A stretch of 33,728 bases of DNA, from positions 1-33,728 of the forward strand of contig JABHSO010000022.1 in assembly GCA_018669845.1 (NCBI GenBank), in the 5' to 3' direction. Under the pieces are notes generated by a model. It was not told the origin of the DNA. It made no database searches and worked only from the letters and a program-made list of their open reading frames with translations. The DNA is from Gammaproteobacteria bacterium (GTDB taxonomy: Bacteria > Pseudomonadota > Gammaproteobacteria > GCA-001735895). Position numbers and translations under genes: made by a program. Shown piece by piece: positions 24,028 through 32,698 of the stretch. Position 1 is the stretch's first letter; the number at the start of each line of letters is the position of its first letter.

Positions 24028-25179
24028 ATGACAGAACCTCAACTCCCTTCTCACTCCTCTGTTGTTGTCATTGGCGGGGGAATAATGGGATGCTCAACAC
24101 TCTATCACCTGGCCAAAGAAGGCGTGAAGGATGCCATCTTACTTGAACGAAATAAGCTGACCTCAGGTACCACATGGCACTCTGCAGCACAGGTCAGAGC
24201 ATTACGTTCATCACAAAACCTTACAGACTTGATCAGGTACTCGGTGTCTTTGTACAAATCTCTAGAAGAAGAAACCGGACAGCTCACCGGTTGGATAAAC
24301 AAAGGATCATTGTCTATTGCCACCAACCAGGAACGCCTGACTTTTATTAAACGGCAAGAATCCCTGGCAAAACTTTTTGGTGTAAAAGCAGAATCTATTT
24401 CAGTAGGCGAAGCCAGAGAACGCTGGCCGTTGATGAATACAGAAGATGTTATTGGAGCGGTATGGTCACCAGATGATGGACGAGTCGGACCATCAGATCT
24501 TTGTGCAGCTTTAGTCAAAGGGGCAAAAAGTCGAGGCGCTAAAATATTTGAGGACACGGGTGTCACCGCAATATTAACTAAAGACGGAAAAATCTATGGG
24601 CTGGAAACCACCAGAGGCGACATCAAATGTGATGCCATTGCTTTATGCACCGGATTGTGGAGCCAGAATAATGCAAAGCTCGCCCAGGTAGAAGCACCTG
24701 TCTGGGCCTGTGAACATTTCTATTTACTCACAGAACCCGTTGATGCTATTCAGGGCAACCTGCCAACACTGTCAGATCATGATAACCATTTGTATTGCCG
24801 TGATGAGTCAGGCGGACTATTAGTCGGTTGCTTTGAACCCTTCGGAAAAGCCATTGACCCTGACAGAATTGGTGAAAACTTTGAATTCCAGCTGCTACCC
24901 GAAGATTGGGATCATTTTGAACCCATGATGATGAACGCTCTACATCGATTACCCTGTCTTGAAGATGCCGGCGTTAAAATGTTATTAAACGGGCCAGAGA
25001 GCTTCACCTCAGATGGCTCATTCATGCTGGGAGAAAGTGCTGAAACAAAAGGTTTATTTTTAGGATGCGGAATGAATTCAGTCGGTGTTGCAACCGGTGG
25101 TGGAGCAGGTATGGCACTGGCTCATTGCATTATTCATGGACACACACCCATGGATTTACATGAAGTCGATCCAAAATGA
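24028..25179 (+). CDS. FAD-dependent N-methyl amino acid dehydrogenase, N-terminal half
   Basis: This is the 383-residue FAD/DAO half of a dimethylglycine/sarcosine dehydrogenase-like protein. It has the dinucleotide motif VVVIGGGIMGCSTLYHLA (about 12-29), Glu40 for the ribose, and TSGTTWHSAAQVRALRSS, where His51 matches the covalently flavinylated His of dimethylglycine dehydrogenases. The family phrase LLNGPESFTSDGSFMLGE and a second glycine-rich motif (GVATGGGAGMALA) are intact. CAGGA lies seven bases before the ATG. The frame ends at TGA after HEVDPK, where full-length relatives read on through an Arg-Phe-Pro-like stretch into a folate-binding half. The FAD half could still fold alone, but the usual product is one chain of about 816 residues. 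Confidence 0.85.
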   Translation: MTEPQLPSHSSVVVIGGGIMGCSTLYHLAKEGVKDAILLERNKLTSGTTWHSAAQVRALRSSQNLTDLIRYSVSLYKSLEEETGQLTGWINKGSLSIATNQERLTFIKRQESLAKLFGVKAESISVGEARERWPLMNTEDVIGAVWSPDDGRVGPSDLCAALVKGAKSRGAKIFEDTGVTAILTKDGKIYGLETTRGDIKCDAIALCTGLWSQNNAKLAQVEAPVWACEHFYLLTEPVDAIQGNLPTLSDHDNHLYCRDESGGLLVGCFEPFGKAIDPDRIGENFEFQLLPEDWDHFEPMMMNALHRLPCLEDAGVKMLLNGPESFTSDGSFMLGESAETKGLFLGCGMNSVGVATGGGAGMALAHCIIHGHTPMDLHEVDPK

Positions 25180-25230
25180 TTCCCGGACTGTTTCAACTCT
25201 GCAGAAAATCTTGCTAAACGAGTCCCCGAA

Positions 25231-26478
25231 GTGCTGGGTGAACACTACGCCATCACTCATCCGGGAAAACAATATTCAACCGCCAGAAATCTTCGGCTTA
25301 CACCTCTACACAATAAATGGGTAGAAAACAAAGCGCATTTTGGTCAATTCTATGGATGGGAGAGACCTCTTTACTTCAATTGCGAGAAGGAACCTACCCT
25401 TACTTTTGAAAAACCAGAATGGTTCGAACAGGTTGGGCGAGAAGTCAAACAGGCAAATGAGCAGGCCGCTATTTTTGACCAGTCTACTTTCGGAAAAATT
25501 CTGGTACAGGGAACAGATGCGGAGAAGTTTCTAAATCGAATATGTGCAAATAATATGTCAAAATCAGTTGGCAGTGTTATTTACACCGCCATGTTGAATG
25601 AGCTTGGCGGATTTGAAAGTGATTTAACCTCATTAAGATTAGCCGATGAAAGCTACCGATTGTATGTGGGCACTACTGCAGTAAAAAGAGACATGTCATG
25701 GTTACGCCGCCACATTCAAACAGGTGAAAGAGTTACCTTAATTGATGAAACAGAACACTATGCAGTTATTGGATTAATGGGGCCAGAATCATCAACCATA
25801 GCTGATAAAATTGGTGCCACCGAACTCAATCAAGTCGGTTATTTTCGACATTGCGAATCTCAAATTGCAGGGGCAGACGTACGAGCAGTGCGTATGTCCT
25901 ATGTTGGTGAGGCTGGGTGGGAAATAACCTGTCGGGCACAAGATGCCGAACGAGTATATGATGAAATTTCTGCCGCTGGTGCACTACCCAGTGGCGTATT
26001 AGCACAAAGCTCCATGCGCATCGAAAAAGGTTTCCTGGCCTATGGCCATGATCTTGATACCGATATAAATCCACTACAGGCAGGACTTGGTTTTGCGGTT
26101 AACTGGGACAAACAATTCATCGGCCGGGATGCACTGTTAAAAATGAAGGAAACTGCTGTTAGCTCTCGAATGGTAACCATCATTCTAGAAGATACCCAAG
26201 CTATTCCACTGGGCAATGAACCCATTTACCTAAATGGTGAAATAGTGGGAAAAACAACCTCAGCAGCTTTCGGATACCGCATAGGGAAACCTGTTGCACT
26301 AGCCTATATCAATACCAGCATCAGTGACAACTTGGAAGGTATTCAGCTTGAAATTGATATTGCCAGAACACTTTATAAAGGCACTGTTTTATTGAAACCT
26401 GCTTTCGATCCAGCATCTCAAAGAATGCGAGTAAAACTTCAAACACAAGGGAAAAACTATAATGAAATTACTGGTTAG
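25231..26478 (+). CDS. GcvT-like folate-binding half of dimethylglycine dehydrogenase
   Basis: This is a 415-residue C-terminal half, with an aminomethyltransferase (GcvT) fold. After a linker ([15 protein letters not shown]) come [59 protein letters not shown] and [21 protein letters not shown], and a C-terminal barrel ends near residue 415. This domain normally accepts the methylene group from the flavin half onto tetrahydrofolate. The first possible start in the frame after the TGA is a GTG at 25231 without a ribosome site, 51 bases after the stop, so independent translation is doubtful. Its end overlaps the ETF beta start by 17 nt. Confidence 0.75.
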   Translation: MLGEHYAITHPGKQYSTARNLRLTPLHNKWVENKAHFGQFYGWERPLYFNCEKEPTLTFEKPEWFEQVGREVKQANEQAAIFDQSTFGKILVQGTDAEKFLNRICANNMSKSVGSVIYTAMLNELGGFESDLTSLRLADESYRLYVGTTAVKRDMSWLRRHIQTGERVTLIDETEHYAVIGLMGPESSTIADKIGATELNQVGYFRHCESQIAGADVRAVRMSYVGEAGWEITCRAQDAERVYDEISAAGALPSGVLAQSSMRIEKGFLAYGHDLDTDINPLQAGLGFAVNWDKQFIGRDALLKMKETAVSSRMVTIILEDTQAIPLGNEPIYLNGEIVGKTTSAAFGYRIGKPVALAYINTSISDNLEGIQLEIDIARTLYKGTVLLKPAFDPASQRMRVKLQTQGKNYNEITG

Positions 26479-27214
26479 TGTTAAGCGCGTTTTAGACGCT
26501 AATGTTAGCATCCGCTTAAAGCCCGACTTAAGTGGAGTAGATCAGTCCAATGTAAAAATGGCCATCAATCCATTTGATGAAATTGCCGTGGAAGAAGCGA
26601 TCAGGCTAAAAGAATCTGGCATTGCAGAAGAAATTATTGCTGTGTCTATCGGCGAGAAAAAATGTCAGGAGACATTACGCACCGCACTGGCGATGGGCGC
26701 TGATCGAGCTATCCATATTGAAACTGATAGCCAACTGCAACCACTTGAAATTGCAAAAATACTGAAAGTCATCACCCTGCAGGAAAAACCAGAAATCATT
26801 ATCATGGGTAAACAATCTATAGACAGTGATAACAACCAGACAGGTCAAATGTTAGCGGCCTTGCTAGGTTGGAGCCAGGGTACTTATGCTTCGAAGATAG
26901 ACATTCAACAGAAACAGGTTTTAGTTACACGTGAGGTTGATGATGGACTGGAAACCCTTTCGTTAAATTTACCTGCCGTCATCACAACTGACTTACGTTT
27001 AAATGAGCCACGCTACGTAAAACTGCCTAATATTATGAAAGCCAAAAAGAAACCATTAAGCACGCTAACAGCAGAATCTCTGGGTATCAATCTCACTACA
27101 GGAATTGAAATTCTAAAAATTGAAGAACCCGCCAAAAGATCAGCCGGTATCATCGTCAACGATGTACAGGAACTGGTCAGTAAACTAAAAAATGAAGCGA
27201 GGGATATCCTGTGA
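26462..27214 (+). CDS. etfB: electron transfer flavoprotein beta subunit
   Basis: This 250-residue cytosolic subunit has the ETF beta signature region ([18 protein letters not shown], then [18 protein letters not shown]) and the conserved [25 protein letters not shown], which contacts AMP. With the alpha subunit it accepts electrons from flavin dehydrogenases. AAGGGAAA lies upstream of the ATG, which falls inside the end of the dehydrogenase gene, so the genes are translationally coupled. Its stop overlaps the GTG start of the alpha gene (GTGA). Confidence 0.95.
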   Translation: MKLLVSVKRVLDANVSIRLKPDLSGVDQSNVKMAINPFDEIAVEEAIRLKESGIAEEIIAVSIGEKKCQETLRTALAMGADRAIHIETDSQLQPLEIAKILKVITLQEKPEIIIMGKQSIDSDNNQTGQMLAALLGWSQGTYASKIDIQQKQVLVTREVDDGLETLSLNLPAVITTDLRLNEPRYVKLPNIMKAKKKPLSTLTAESLGINLTTGIEILKIEEPAKRSAGIIVNDVQELVSKLKNEARDIL

Positions 27215-28143
27215 GTGTTTTAGTTATCGCTGAACACAATCATCAGCTATTAAATCCAACCACAGAAAATACTATCAATGCAGCAAGTCAACTTGGCGAG
27301 GTAACTGTATTGGTGGCAGGATATAACTGTGAAAAAGTAGCCACAGCAACTGCAAATATTGAAGGTGTTACAAGGGTATTGCTGTGTGAAGATGATCGCC
27401 TGCAGCATCACCTTGCAGAAACTCTGGCAGATTTTATTATCACCCTGGCAAGTGATTACAGCCATCTTGTCGCGACAGCCAGTACATTCGGTAAAAACCT
27501 GATGCCACGTATTGCCGCCCTGCTGGATGTATCACAAGTATCAGACATCATCCAGGTGATCGATGAAAATACATTTAAGCGCTCCATTTATGCGGGCAAT
27601 GCAATAGCCACAGTGCAAAGCCTGAATAAAATAAAAGTAGTTACCGTTAGAGCAAGCGCATTCGAGTCCGCCGAAAGCTCAAATCAACCGGCCAGCATTG
27701 ACCGCTTAAAATTAAATGCTGACAGTGAATTAAGTCAGTTTATTTCACAACAATTATCAACTTCTGACAGACCAGAGCTGACCAGTGCTGCAGTTGTCGT
27801 GTCAGGAGGCAGAGGAATAGGAAATAAAGAAAATTTTTCTATGCTCGAAGAACTGGCTGACCAACTTAATGGCGCTGTTGGTGCATCACGTGCAGCAGTC
27901 GATTCCGGTTACGCACCTAATGATTACCAGGTAGGACAAACGGGAAAAATTGTTGCACCCGACCTCTACTTTGCCATAGCAATATCTGGCGCAATCCAGC
28001 ATCTGGCTGGCATGAAAGATAGCAAAGTTATCGTGGCCATCAATAACGATGAAGAAGCCCCAATTTTTGGAGTGGCGGATTACGGACTGGTTGCCGATTG
28101 CCTTGAAGCTGTACCAGAATTAATTAAAGCTTTAGAAGCTTAA
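27211..28143 (+). CDS. etfA: electron transfer flavoprotein alpha subunit
   Basis: This 310-residue FAD-binding subunit has the C-terminal signature region ([48 protein letters not shown]) with the conserved AISGAIQH, and an earlier [14 protein letters not shown] motif. The start is GTG at 27211 overlapping the beta stop. In family members the FAD isoalloxazine ring sits at this subunit interface. This is a dedicated copy next to its likely electron donor, the dimethylglycine dehydrogenase-like protein, and its likely electron acceptor, ETF-QO. Confidence 0.95.
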   Translation: MSVLVIAEHNHQLLNPTTENTINAASQLGEVTVLVAGYNCEKVATATANIEGVTRVLLCEDDRLQHHLAETLADFIITLASDYSHLVATASTFGKNLMPRIAALLDVSQVSDIIQVIDENTFKRSIYAGNAIATVQSLNKIKVVTVRASAFESAESSNQPASIDRLKLNADSELSQFISQQLSTSDRPELTSAAVVVSGGRGIGNKENFSMLEELADQLNGAVGASRAAVDSGYAPNDYQVGQTGKIVAPDLYFAIAISGAIQHLAGMKDSKVIVAINNDEEAPIFGVADYGLVADCLEAVPELIKALEA

Positions 28144-28167
28144 GAAAAATATTAATGAGAAACCGTA

Positions 28168-29826
28168 ATGGAACGTGACTGTATAGATTTTGATGTTGTT
28201 ATTGTGGGGGCTGGTCCAGCGGGTCTTTCCGCAGCTATAGCTTTGAAACAGCAGGCAATACAACACAATGAAGAAATTTCAGTTTGTATACTGGAAAAAG
28301 GTTCCGAAGTCGGTGCTCATATATTATCGGGTGCCATATTTGAAACAAGGGCACTGGATAAATTAATACCCGACTGGAAAAATATGGGTGCTCCAGTCAA
28401 TACTACGGTCACAGAAGATCAAATTTACTATTTTTCAAGTGCAAACAGTGCTTACAAATTACCCCATCTGCTGGTACCAAAAACCATGCATAATTCAGGC
28501 AACTATATCATCAGCCTGGCAAGCCTGTGTCGCTGGTTAGCACAGCAGGCTGAAGATCTTGGTATAGAAATTTTCCCCGGGTTTCCCGCTAAGGAAATTT
28601 TGACCGGTGAACAGGGAGAAGTTACTGGCATCGTTACAGGAGACATGGGGATAGCCAAAGATGGTTCTCAGAAAGACAGTTTTGAACCCGGCATGGAAAT
28701 TAATGGGAAATATACTTTATTTGCAGAAGGCTGCCGAGGGCATCTTGGAAAGCAGTTAATTCAACAATTTTCACTAGATGATTCATCCGATCCTCAACAC
28801 TATGGTTTAGGTATCAAGGAACTGTGGGAAATAACCCCCGAGCAACACCATATAGGTCGTGTAGTTCATGGTGCAGGCTGGCCATTATCAGAAAACAATG
28901 CTTCAGGAGGTTCATTTTTATATCACATAGAAAATAATCAGGTTGTAGTCGGTTTAATTACTGATTTAAATTATCAAAACCCAAATCTTTCGCCTTATGA
29001 AGAATTCCAGAAATTCAAACAACACCCTGTGATCAGAAATACTTTAGCAGGAGGAAATCGCATTAGTTATGGCGCCAGGGCAATTTGTAAAGGTGGAATC
29101 AACTCACTTCCAAAGCAGCACTTTCCCGGTGGCCTGATAATAGGCTGTAATGCAGGCACATTAAATTTTGCAAAAATCAAGGGCTGCCATAGCGCTATAA
29201 AATCAGGCATGCTTGCAGCAGAAGTTATTTTTCAGAAACTACAAACTGGAGATAAGGGCGGAGCAGACCTTGTTGAATATGAACAGGCATTTAAACAATC
29301 CTGGCTGTACGATGAGCTTTATGGTGCACGTAATTTTGGAGCTGCATTACATCGTTTTGGAACATGGTTAGGTGGTGCATTTAATATGCTCGAACAAAAT
29401 ATATTCAATGGAAAAACACCTGTCACACTGCATGATAAAAACCCTGATTACGTGATGCTGAAACCAGCCATAAACAGCAAAGCTATCAACTATCCAAAAG
29501 CCGACGGAAAAATAAGCTTTGATCGTTTATCTTCAGTACAACTTTCTGCCACTAATCATGAAGAAGACCAGCCCATCCATTTAATTCTAAATAATGAAGC
29601 TACTGCGATTACTATCAACTTAGAAAAATATGACGCACCTGAACAACGATATTGCCCTGCAGGGGTTTATGAAATACTCATCGATGACGCTAGTAAAGAA
29701 CCCAGATTACAAATCAATGCCCAAAACTGCTTACACTGTAAAACCTGTGATATAAAAGACCCAACTCAAAATATTAACTGGACTACTCCAGAAGGTACTG
29801 GCGGCCCCAATTATCCCAATATGTAA
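28168..29826 (+). CDS. electron transfer flavoprotein-ubiquinone oxidoreductase
   Basis: This 552-residue membrane-associated enzyme passes electrons from ETF to ubiquinone. An N-terminal FAD motif (VVIVGAGPAGLSAAIAL, about residues 9-25) is followed by the ubiquinone-binding and membrane-associating region. The C-terminal [4Fe-4S] site has YCPAGVYE and then NCLHCKTCDIKDP. These four cysteines (one in CPAG, three in CLHCKTC) are the family ligands. The length fits bacterial and mitochondrial enzymes (about 550 residues). It is the last gene of the operon and is followed by a strong terminator, so dehydrogenase, ETF and ETF-QO form one electron path to the respiratory chain. Confidence 0.95.
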   Translation: MERDCIDFDVVIVGAGPAGLSAAIALKQQAIQHNEEISVCILEKGSEVGAHILSGAIFETRALDKLIPDWKNMGAPVNTTVTEDQIYYFSSANSAYKLPHLLVPKTMHNSGNYIISLASLCRWLAQQAEDLGIEIFPGFPAKEILTGEQGEVTGIVTGDMGIAKDGSQKDSFEPGMEINGKYTLFAEGCRGHLGKQLIQQFSLDDSSDPQHYGLGIKELWEITPEQHHIGRVVHGAGWPLSENNASGGSFLYHIENNQVVVGLITDLNYQNPNLSPYEEFQKFKQHPVIRNTLAGGNRISYGARAICKGGINSLPKQHFPGGLIIGCNAGTLNFAKIKGCHSAIKSGMLAAEVIFQKLQTGDKGGADLVEYEQAFKQSWLYDELYGARNFGAALHRFGTWLGGAFNMLEQNIFNGKTPVTLHDKNPDYVMLKPAINSKAINYPKADGKISFDRLSSVQLSATNHEEDQPIHLILNNEATAITINLEKYDAPEQRYCPAGVYEILIDDASKEPRLQINAQNCLHCKTCDIKDPTQNINWTTPEGTGGPNYPNM

Positions 29827-29830
29827 AGGT

Positions 29831-29864
29831 AAAAATCACACGTTCTATGAACGTGAGATTTTTT
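29831..29864 (+). terminator. intrinsic terminator after the ETF-QO gene
   Basis: The arms at 29831-29845 and 29849-29863 pair over 15 bp with one mismatch and a 3-nt loop (TAT). The left arm starts in an A-run and the right arm ends in a T-run, so the hairpin can work in both directions. It closes the dehydrogenase-ETF operon and may also stop transcription of the minus-strand quinone reductase gene at 29893. Confidence 0.85.
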
Positions 29865-29892
29865 ACTTTTACCATCTATTAAATCGTCGTGT

Positions 29893-30462
29893 TCAAACAA
29901 TGGCTTTAATACTATTTAGATAATCCTTTCTATCCTGCTCAGTACTCATGATAATATTCCCAAAAAATGTAGTCTCGGCTTTCATTCCACAAAAGCCAAA
30001 TATACCACCTTCCTGTTCTTTTCTGATGGCATCATGCATTCCGTTCTCACTCAGTACTTCGCTGGGATTACCGGTATTAATAAACTGATGTACCGACTTA
30101 CCCTCTAATAATCCTTTTGGGCCATTTTCATCATAGGTATATGCAAAACCATTGCTAAAAACCCTATCAATAAATCCTTTAAGCATTGCCGGCATGTGCC
30201 CCCACCAGAGTGGGTAGATAAATGTTATCTGGTCGGCCCAACTAATTTGTTGCTGGTATGCCTTAACATCTTCAGGAGCATCCCCATTCATAAAGGAGTA
30301 CTGAATGTCTGGGAATTCTAAAATGGGATTGAATTTTTCTGCATACAGGTCAATGCTTTTAATTTCGTGCCCTTTTCCAGCAGCAGCGCTTTCTACCTCA
30401 TCTGCAACAGCCTTTGCAAAACTATTTGGATTAAGGTGAGTATAAATAATTAAGTGCTTCAT
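29893..30462 (-). CDS. NAD(P)H:quinone reductase, flavodoxin-like fold
   Basis: This 189-residue cytosolic flavoprotein belongs to the NQO1/KefF/MdaB-like group: LIIYTHLNPNSFAKAVADEV at the phosphate-binding N-terminus, and FIYPLWWGHMPAMLKGFIDRVFSNGFAY, the characteristic FMN/FAD-side region. The likely reaction is two-electron reduction of quinones or related electrophiles. AAGGATATAAA precedes the ATG. It is divergent from an HxlR-family regulator with 189 bp between their starts, a common arrangement for electrophile-inducible reductases. The substrate is not defined by sequence. Confidence 0.9.
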   Translation of the reverse strand: MKHLIIYTHLNPNSFAKAVADEVESAAAGKGHEIKSIDLYAEKFNPILEFPDIQYSFMNGDAPEDVKAYQQQISWADQITFIYPLWWGHMPAMLKGFIDRVFSNGFAYTYDENGPKGLLEGKSVHQFINTGNPSEVLSENGMHDAIRKEQEGGIFGFCGMKAETTFFGNIIMSTEQDRKDYLNSIKAIV

Positions 30463-30504
30463 TTTATATCCTTGTATTAAAATTTAAATTCTGAATTTAT
30501 GAGA

Positions 30505-30543
30505 ACTAATATATACTTAGTATTATTAGTAATGTTAGTTACT
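30505..30543. promoter_or_regulatory. candidate HxlR operator dyads
   Basis: Two inverted repeats overlap here: ACTAATA (30505-30511) with TATTAGT (30524-30530), and AGTAA (30528-30532) with TTACT (30539-30543). They lie in the divergent region, 43 to 81 bp upstream of the quinone reductase start. HxlR proteins bind such AT-rich dyads as dimers. The region is very AT-rich, so chance repeats cannot be excluded. Confidence 0.4.
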
Positions 30544-30651
30544 TTTAGTTAGTAGGATTAAGATAGAGAGTATTTCAACCAAAAACAAGACCGCACCAAA
30601 AAGTAAGATAGTTACTCCACTGAAACTAACATGAGAAATAAAGGCTTTGCG

Positions 30652-31029
30652 ATGAAAAAAAAAGAATCAAATAATCACATCGAGGGATGTGCAATTCGAA
30701 ATGTACTGGATCGATTCGGTGATAAATGGTCAATGCTCATTATTTATTTATTGAGTGATAAATACTCACTCAAAGGCAAAGGGAAGATGCGCTTCGGAGA
30801 GTTACAAAAAGAGATAGGCTCCATTTCTCAAAAAATGTTAACTGTATCGCTTAGATCTTTAGAAGCAGATGGTTTAATCTTGCGCAAAGCTTATGCCGAG
30901 ATACCTCCACGAGTTGAATATCGGCTAACCAGGTTAGGTAAGAGCCTGGTACCCCATATGGCAAACCTGTCAAAATGGGCTGAGGAAAATCAGGACAAAA
31001 TTCTTAAGTCCAGAAGTCTTTATAATTAA
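30652..31029 (+). CDS. HxlR-family transcriptional regulator
   Basis: I start at 30652 because AAAGG lies seven bases upstream; an ATG seven codons earlier has no clear ribosome site. The 125-residue protein is a single winged helix-turn-helix of the HxlR family: GCAIRNVLDRFGDKWSMLIIY, MRFGELQKEIGSISQKMLTVSLRSLEADGLILRK, and IPPRVEYRLTRLGKSL in the wing. Cys13 sits at the conserved N-terminal position used as a redox or electrophile sensor in relatives such as YodB and QorR. It probably represses the divergent quinone reductase gene and itself, with release on thiol modification. Confidence 0.85.
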   Translation: MKKKESNNHIEGCAIRNVLDRFGDKWSMLIIYLLSDKYSLKGKGKMRFGELQKEIGSISQKMLTVSLRSLEADGLILRKAYAEIPPRVEYRLTRLGKSLVPHMANLSKWAEENQDKILKSRSLYN

Positions 31030-31431
31030 TACACTGGTCTATTAAATTTAATTGAGCGATGACTGACGTCTTACTGTAAATGTAAAAATTAAAGTTGCTT
31101 AACAGAAAGGAGTGTAAATCTTTGTATTGGAAAATACAGAATTTCTGCTTTGTCCATATTAAGCCTGATCGTAACTCTTGATGATTTCGGTAATTAACTC
31201 CAAATAGATAACACTCTTTTGTCTACTTCGGCCAGTTTGAGTAGATTGGAAAGTTCCTGATTTGTGTGTATGACAGGACAGATAATCTGATAACCGCCAC
31301 ATATATCGGTATTTAGTTTAATAATAGGTTTAGATGATGTTATACCTTTTAAGTATTTACCTATTCTTTAGTTATGTGCAAAGGTGTTAGTAATAAAATA
31401 AACCGGTCTTAATCAGCCTTCTGAAATCCAT
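31030..31431. other. 402-bp AT-rich intergenic region
   Basis: No gene with a start codon is visible. The minus strand has a 57-codon open stretch (31367-31194) with no ATG, GTG or TTG at its beginning. Its translation (including CGGYQIICPVIHTNQELSNL) looks protein-like, so it may be a decayed gene fragment. The promoter of the AzlC gene must lie near its 3' end. Confidence 0.5.
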
Positions 31432-32139
31432 ATGAGCAAACAGGGTCACAATTTTTATTGGCAAGGGGCTAAGGCTGGTTTTCCCTTTATTTTAGTTGTT
31501 GGGCCTTTTGGTTTGTTATTTGGTGTTGTAGCAACTGAAACTGGTTTGGATACTATTCAAACCATGGCTATGACGATATTAGTTATTGCTGGTGCATCTC
31601 AATTTGCAGCAGTGCAATTGTTAGCTGAAAATGCCCCAGTTTTAGTAGTAATATTGACTGGACTGGCAGTGAATATGCGAATGGCAATGTATTCAGCTTC
31701 CATAGCCCCTCATATTGGAAAGGCTGACACCTGGCAACGTATATTAACTGCGTATTTTTTAGTTGATCAATCTTATGCTGTGTCGATTCTAAAATATGAA
31801 AACTCACCTGAATTGAGTGTCTCAGAAAAGCTTAGATATTTCTTTGGTACAATGATACCCATTGCCCCCATATGGTATATCAGTACTTATATAGGTATTG
31901 TTGCTGGAGCTGAAATCCCCCAGAAATTTGCACTGGATTTTGCTATTCCGATTACATTCCTAGCTTTAGTAGGCCCAAGTCTGAGAAGTTTCCCACATTT
32001 ATCAGCAGCAATTGTTTCAGTTGTTGCCTCTTTATTGCTAATTTGGATGCCATTTAACCTATGGTTAATAGTTGCAGCATTTCTAGCCATGATGACAGGG
32101 GCTTACGTTGAAAAACAATTAGAAACTAACTATGACTGA
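31432..32139 (+). CDS. azlC: AzlC-family branched-chain amino acid exporter subunit
   Basis: This 235-residue polytopic inner-membrane protein has the AzlC signature region (GPFGLLFGVVATETGLD, then GASQFAAVQLLAENAP and LAVNMRMAMYSASIAPHIG) and about seven hydrophobic segments. AzlC works with the small AzlD partner, whose gene overlaps the end by 8 nt, in export of branched-chain amino acids or analogues. No regulator is directly adjacent; a HxlR gene lies 400 bp upstream but belongs with the quinone reductase. The true substrate in this organism is inferred from family only. Confidence 0.9.
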   Translation: MSKQGHNFYWQGAKAGFPFILVVGPFGLLFGVVATETGLDTIQTMAMTILVIAGASQFAAVQLLAENAPVLVVILTGLAVNMRMAMYSASIAPHIGKADTWQRILTAYFLVDQSYAVSILKYENSPELSVSEKLRYFFGTMIPIAPIWYISTYIGIVAGAEIPQKFALDFAIPITFLALVGPSLRSFPHLSAAIVSVVASLLLIWMPFNLWLIVAAFLAMMTGAYVEKQLETNYD

Positions 32140-32455
32140 TCAAACGGTTTGGATTGTCATTATTGGTTTGGGAATAGGTACGTTCATTATTCGTTATTCC
32201 TTCATCGGCATTATTGGTGACAAGGAATTACCTGAGTGGTTAGTTCGACACTTACGTTATGTACCTGTCGCGGTACTGCCAGGCCTGGTGGCTCCATTAG
32301 TTGTCTGGCCTGCTGCAACCAATGGTGATGCCGACCCTGCAAGGTTAACAGCTGCCACTGTCGCTTTGTTTATTGGAGCAGTATTTAAATCAACTTTGGG
32401 AGCTGTATTTGGTGGTATGAGCGCTTTATATCTAGTTCAAAATATTTTTTACTAA
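32132..32455 (+). CDS. azlD: AzlD-family small exporter subunit
   Basis: This 107-residue membrane protein has three to four hydrophobic segments and the family phrase TFIIRYSFIGIIG followed by LPEWLVRHLRYVPVAVLPGLVAPLVVW. It is translated from within the end of azlC, which implies coupled synthesis of the two subunits. Length and topology fit AzlD (about 100-110 residues). Confidence 0.9.
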   Translation: MTDQTVWIVIIGLGIGTFIIRYSFIGIIGDKELPEWLVRHLRYVPVAVLPGLVAPLVVWPAATNGDADPARLTAATVALFIGAVFKSTLGAVFGGMSALYLVQNIFY

Positions 32456-32698
32456 GAAAAGGTGACTGTGGAAATAATCTTTTTACCGGTCTATTTATTG
32501 GCATCCCCAACTTCATATTGCACTTCTTCTCTATCAACTTGCGAAATTAGTAGTCACCTGCCTGATTAACTAGAAAAAATAGAATCTGACCGCTTTTAAG
32601 CTACATGAAAATAAACATGGCTGGTCATAGAGCTATAGATACGTACTTTTTTACTCTGTAATATCGTTAACAATAGTAAGTTTGATACCCCTCTAGTG

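Larger units (their letters stand above)
24028..26478 (+). pseudogene. dimethylglycine dehydrogenase-like gene interrupted by in-frame TGA
   Basis: Positions 24028 and 26478 are in one frame, separated only by a TGA at 25177-25179. Reading through it gives about 816 residues, the usual length of FAD-GcvT family dehydrogenases. The codons after the stop (FPDCFNSAENLAKRVPE) continue the family sequence without gap or frame change, and relatives commonly have Arg at the stop position, so a single CGA-to-TGA transition explains it. Causes could be a real recent nonsense mutation, an assembly or read error, or deliberate readthrough. Other genes here (etfB, the TlpA-like gene) end in TGA, so a reassigned code is unlikely. 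Listed as interrupted, with the two halves given separately. Confidence 0.7.

Noticed and set aside
24105..24566. 153-codon minus-strand frame inside the dehydrogenase gene
   Set aside because: It is antisense to conserved FAD-domain sequence and has no start signal or known motif.
24028..26478. UGA as selenocysteine or as a reassigned sense codon
   Set aside because: The family has Arg, not Cys, at this position, the flanking sequence shows no convincing SECIS-like stem, and other genes in the window end at TGA.
32460..32559. 8-bp inverted repeat AGGTGACT/AGTCACCT around an 84-nt spacer
   Set aside because: Long spacer and no neighbouring feature; chance occurrence is likely in this much sequence.
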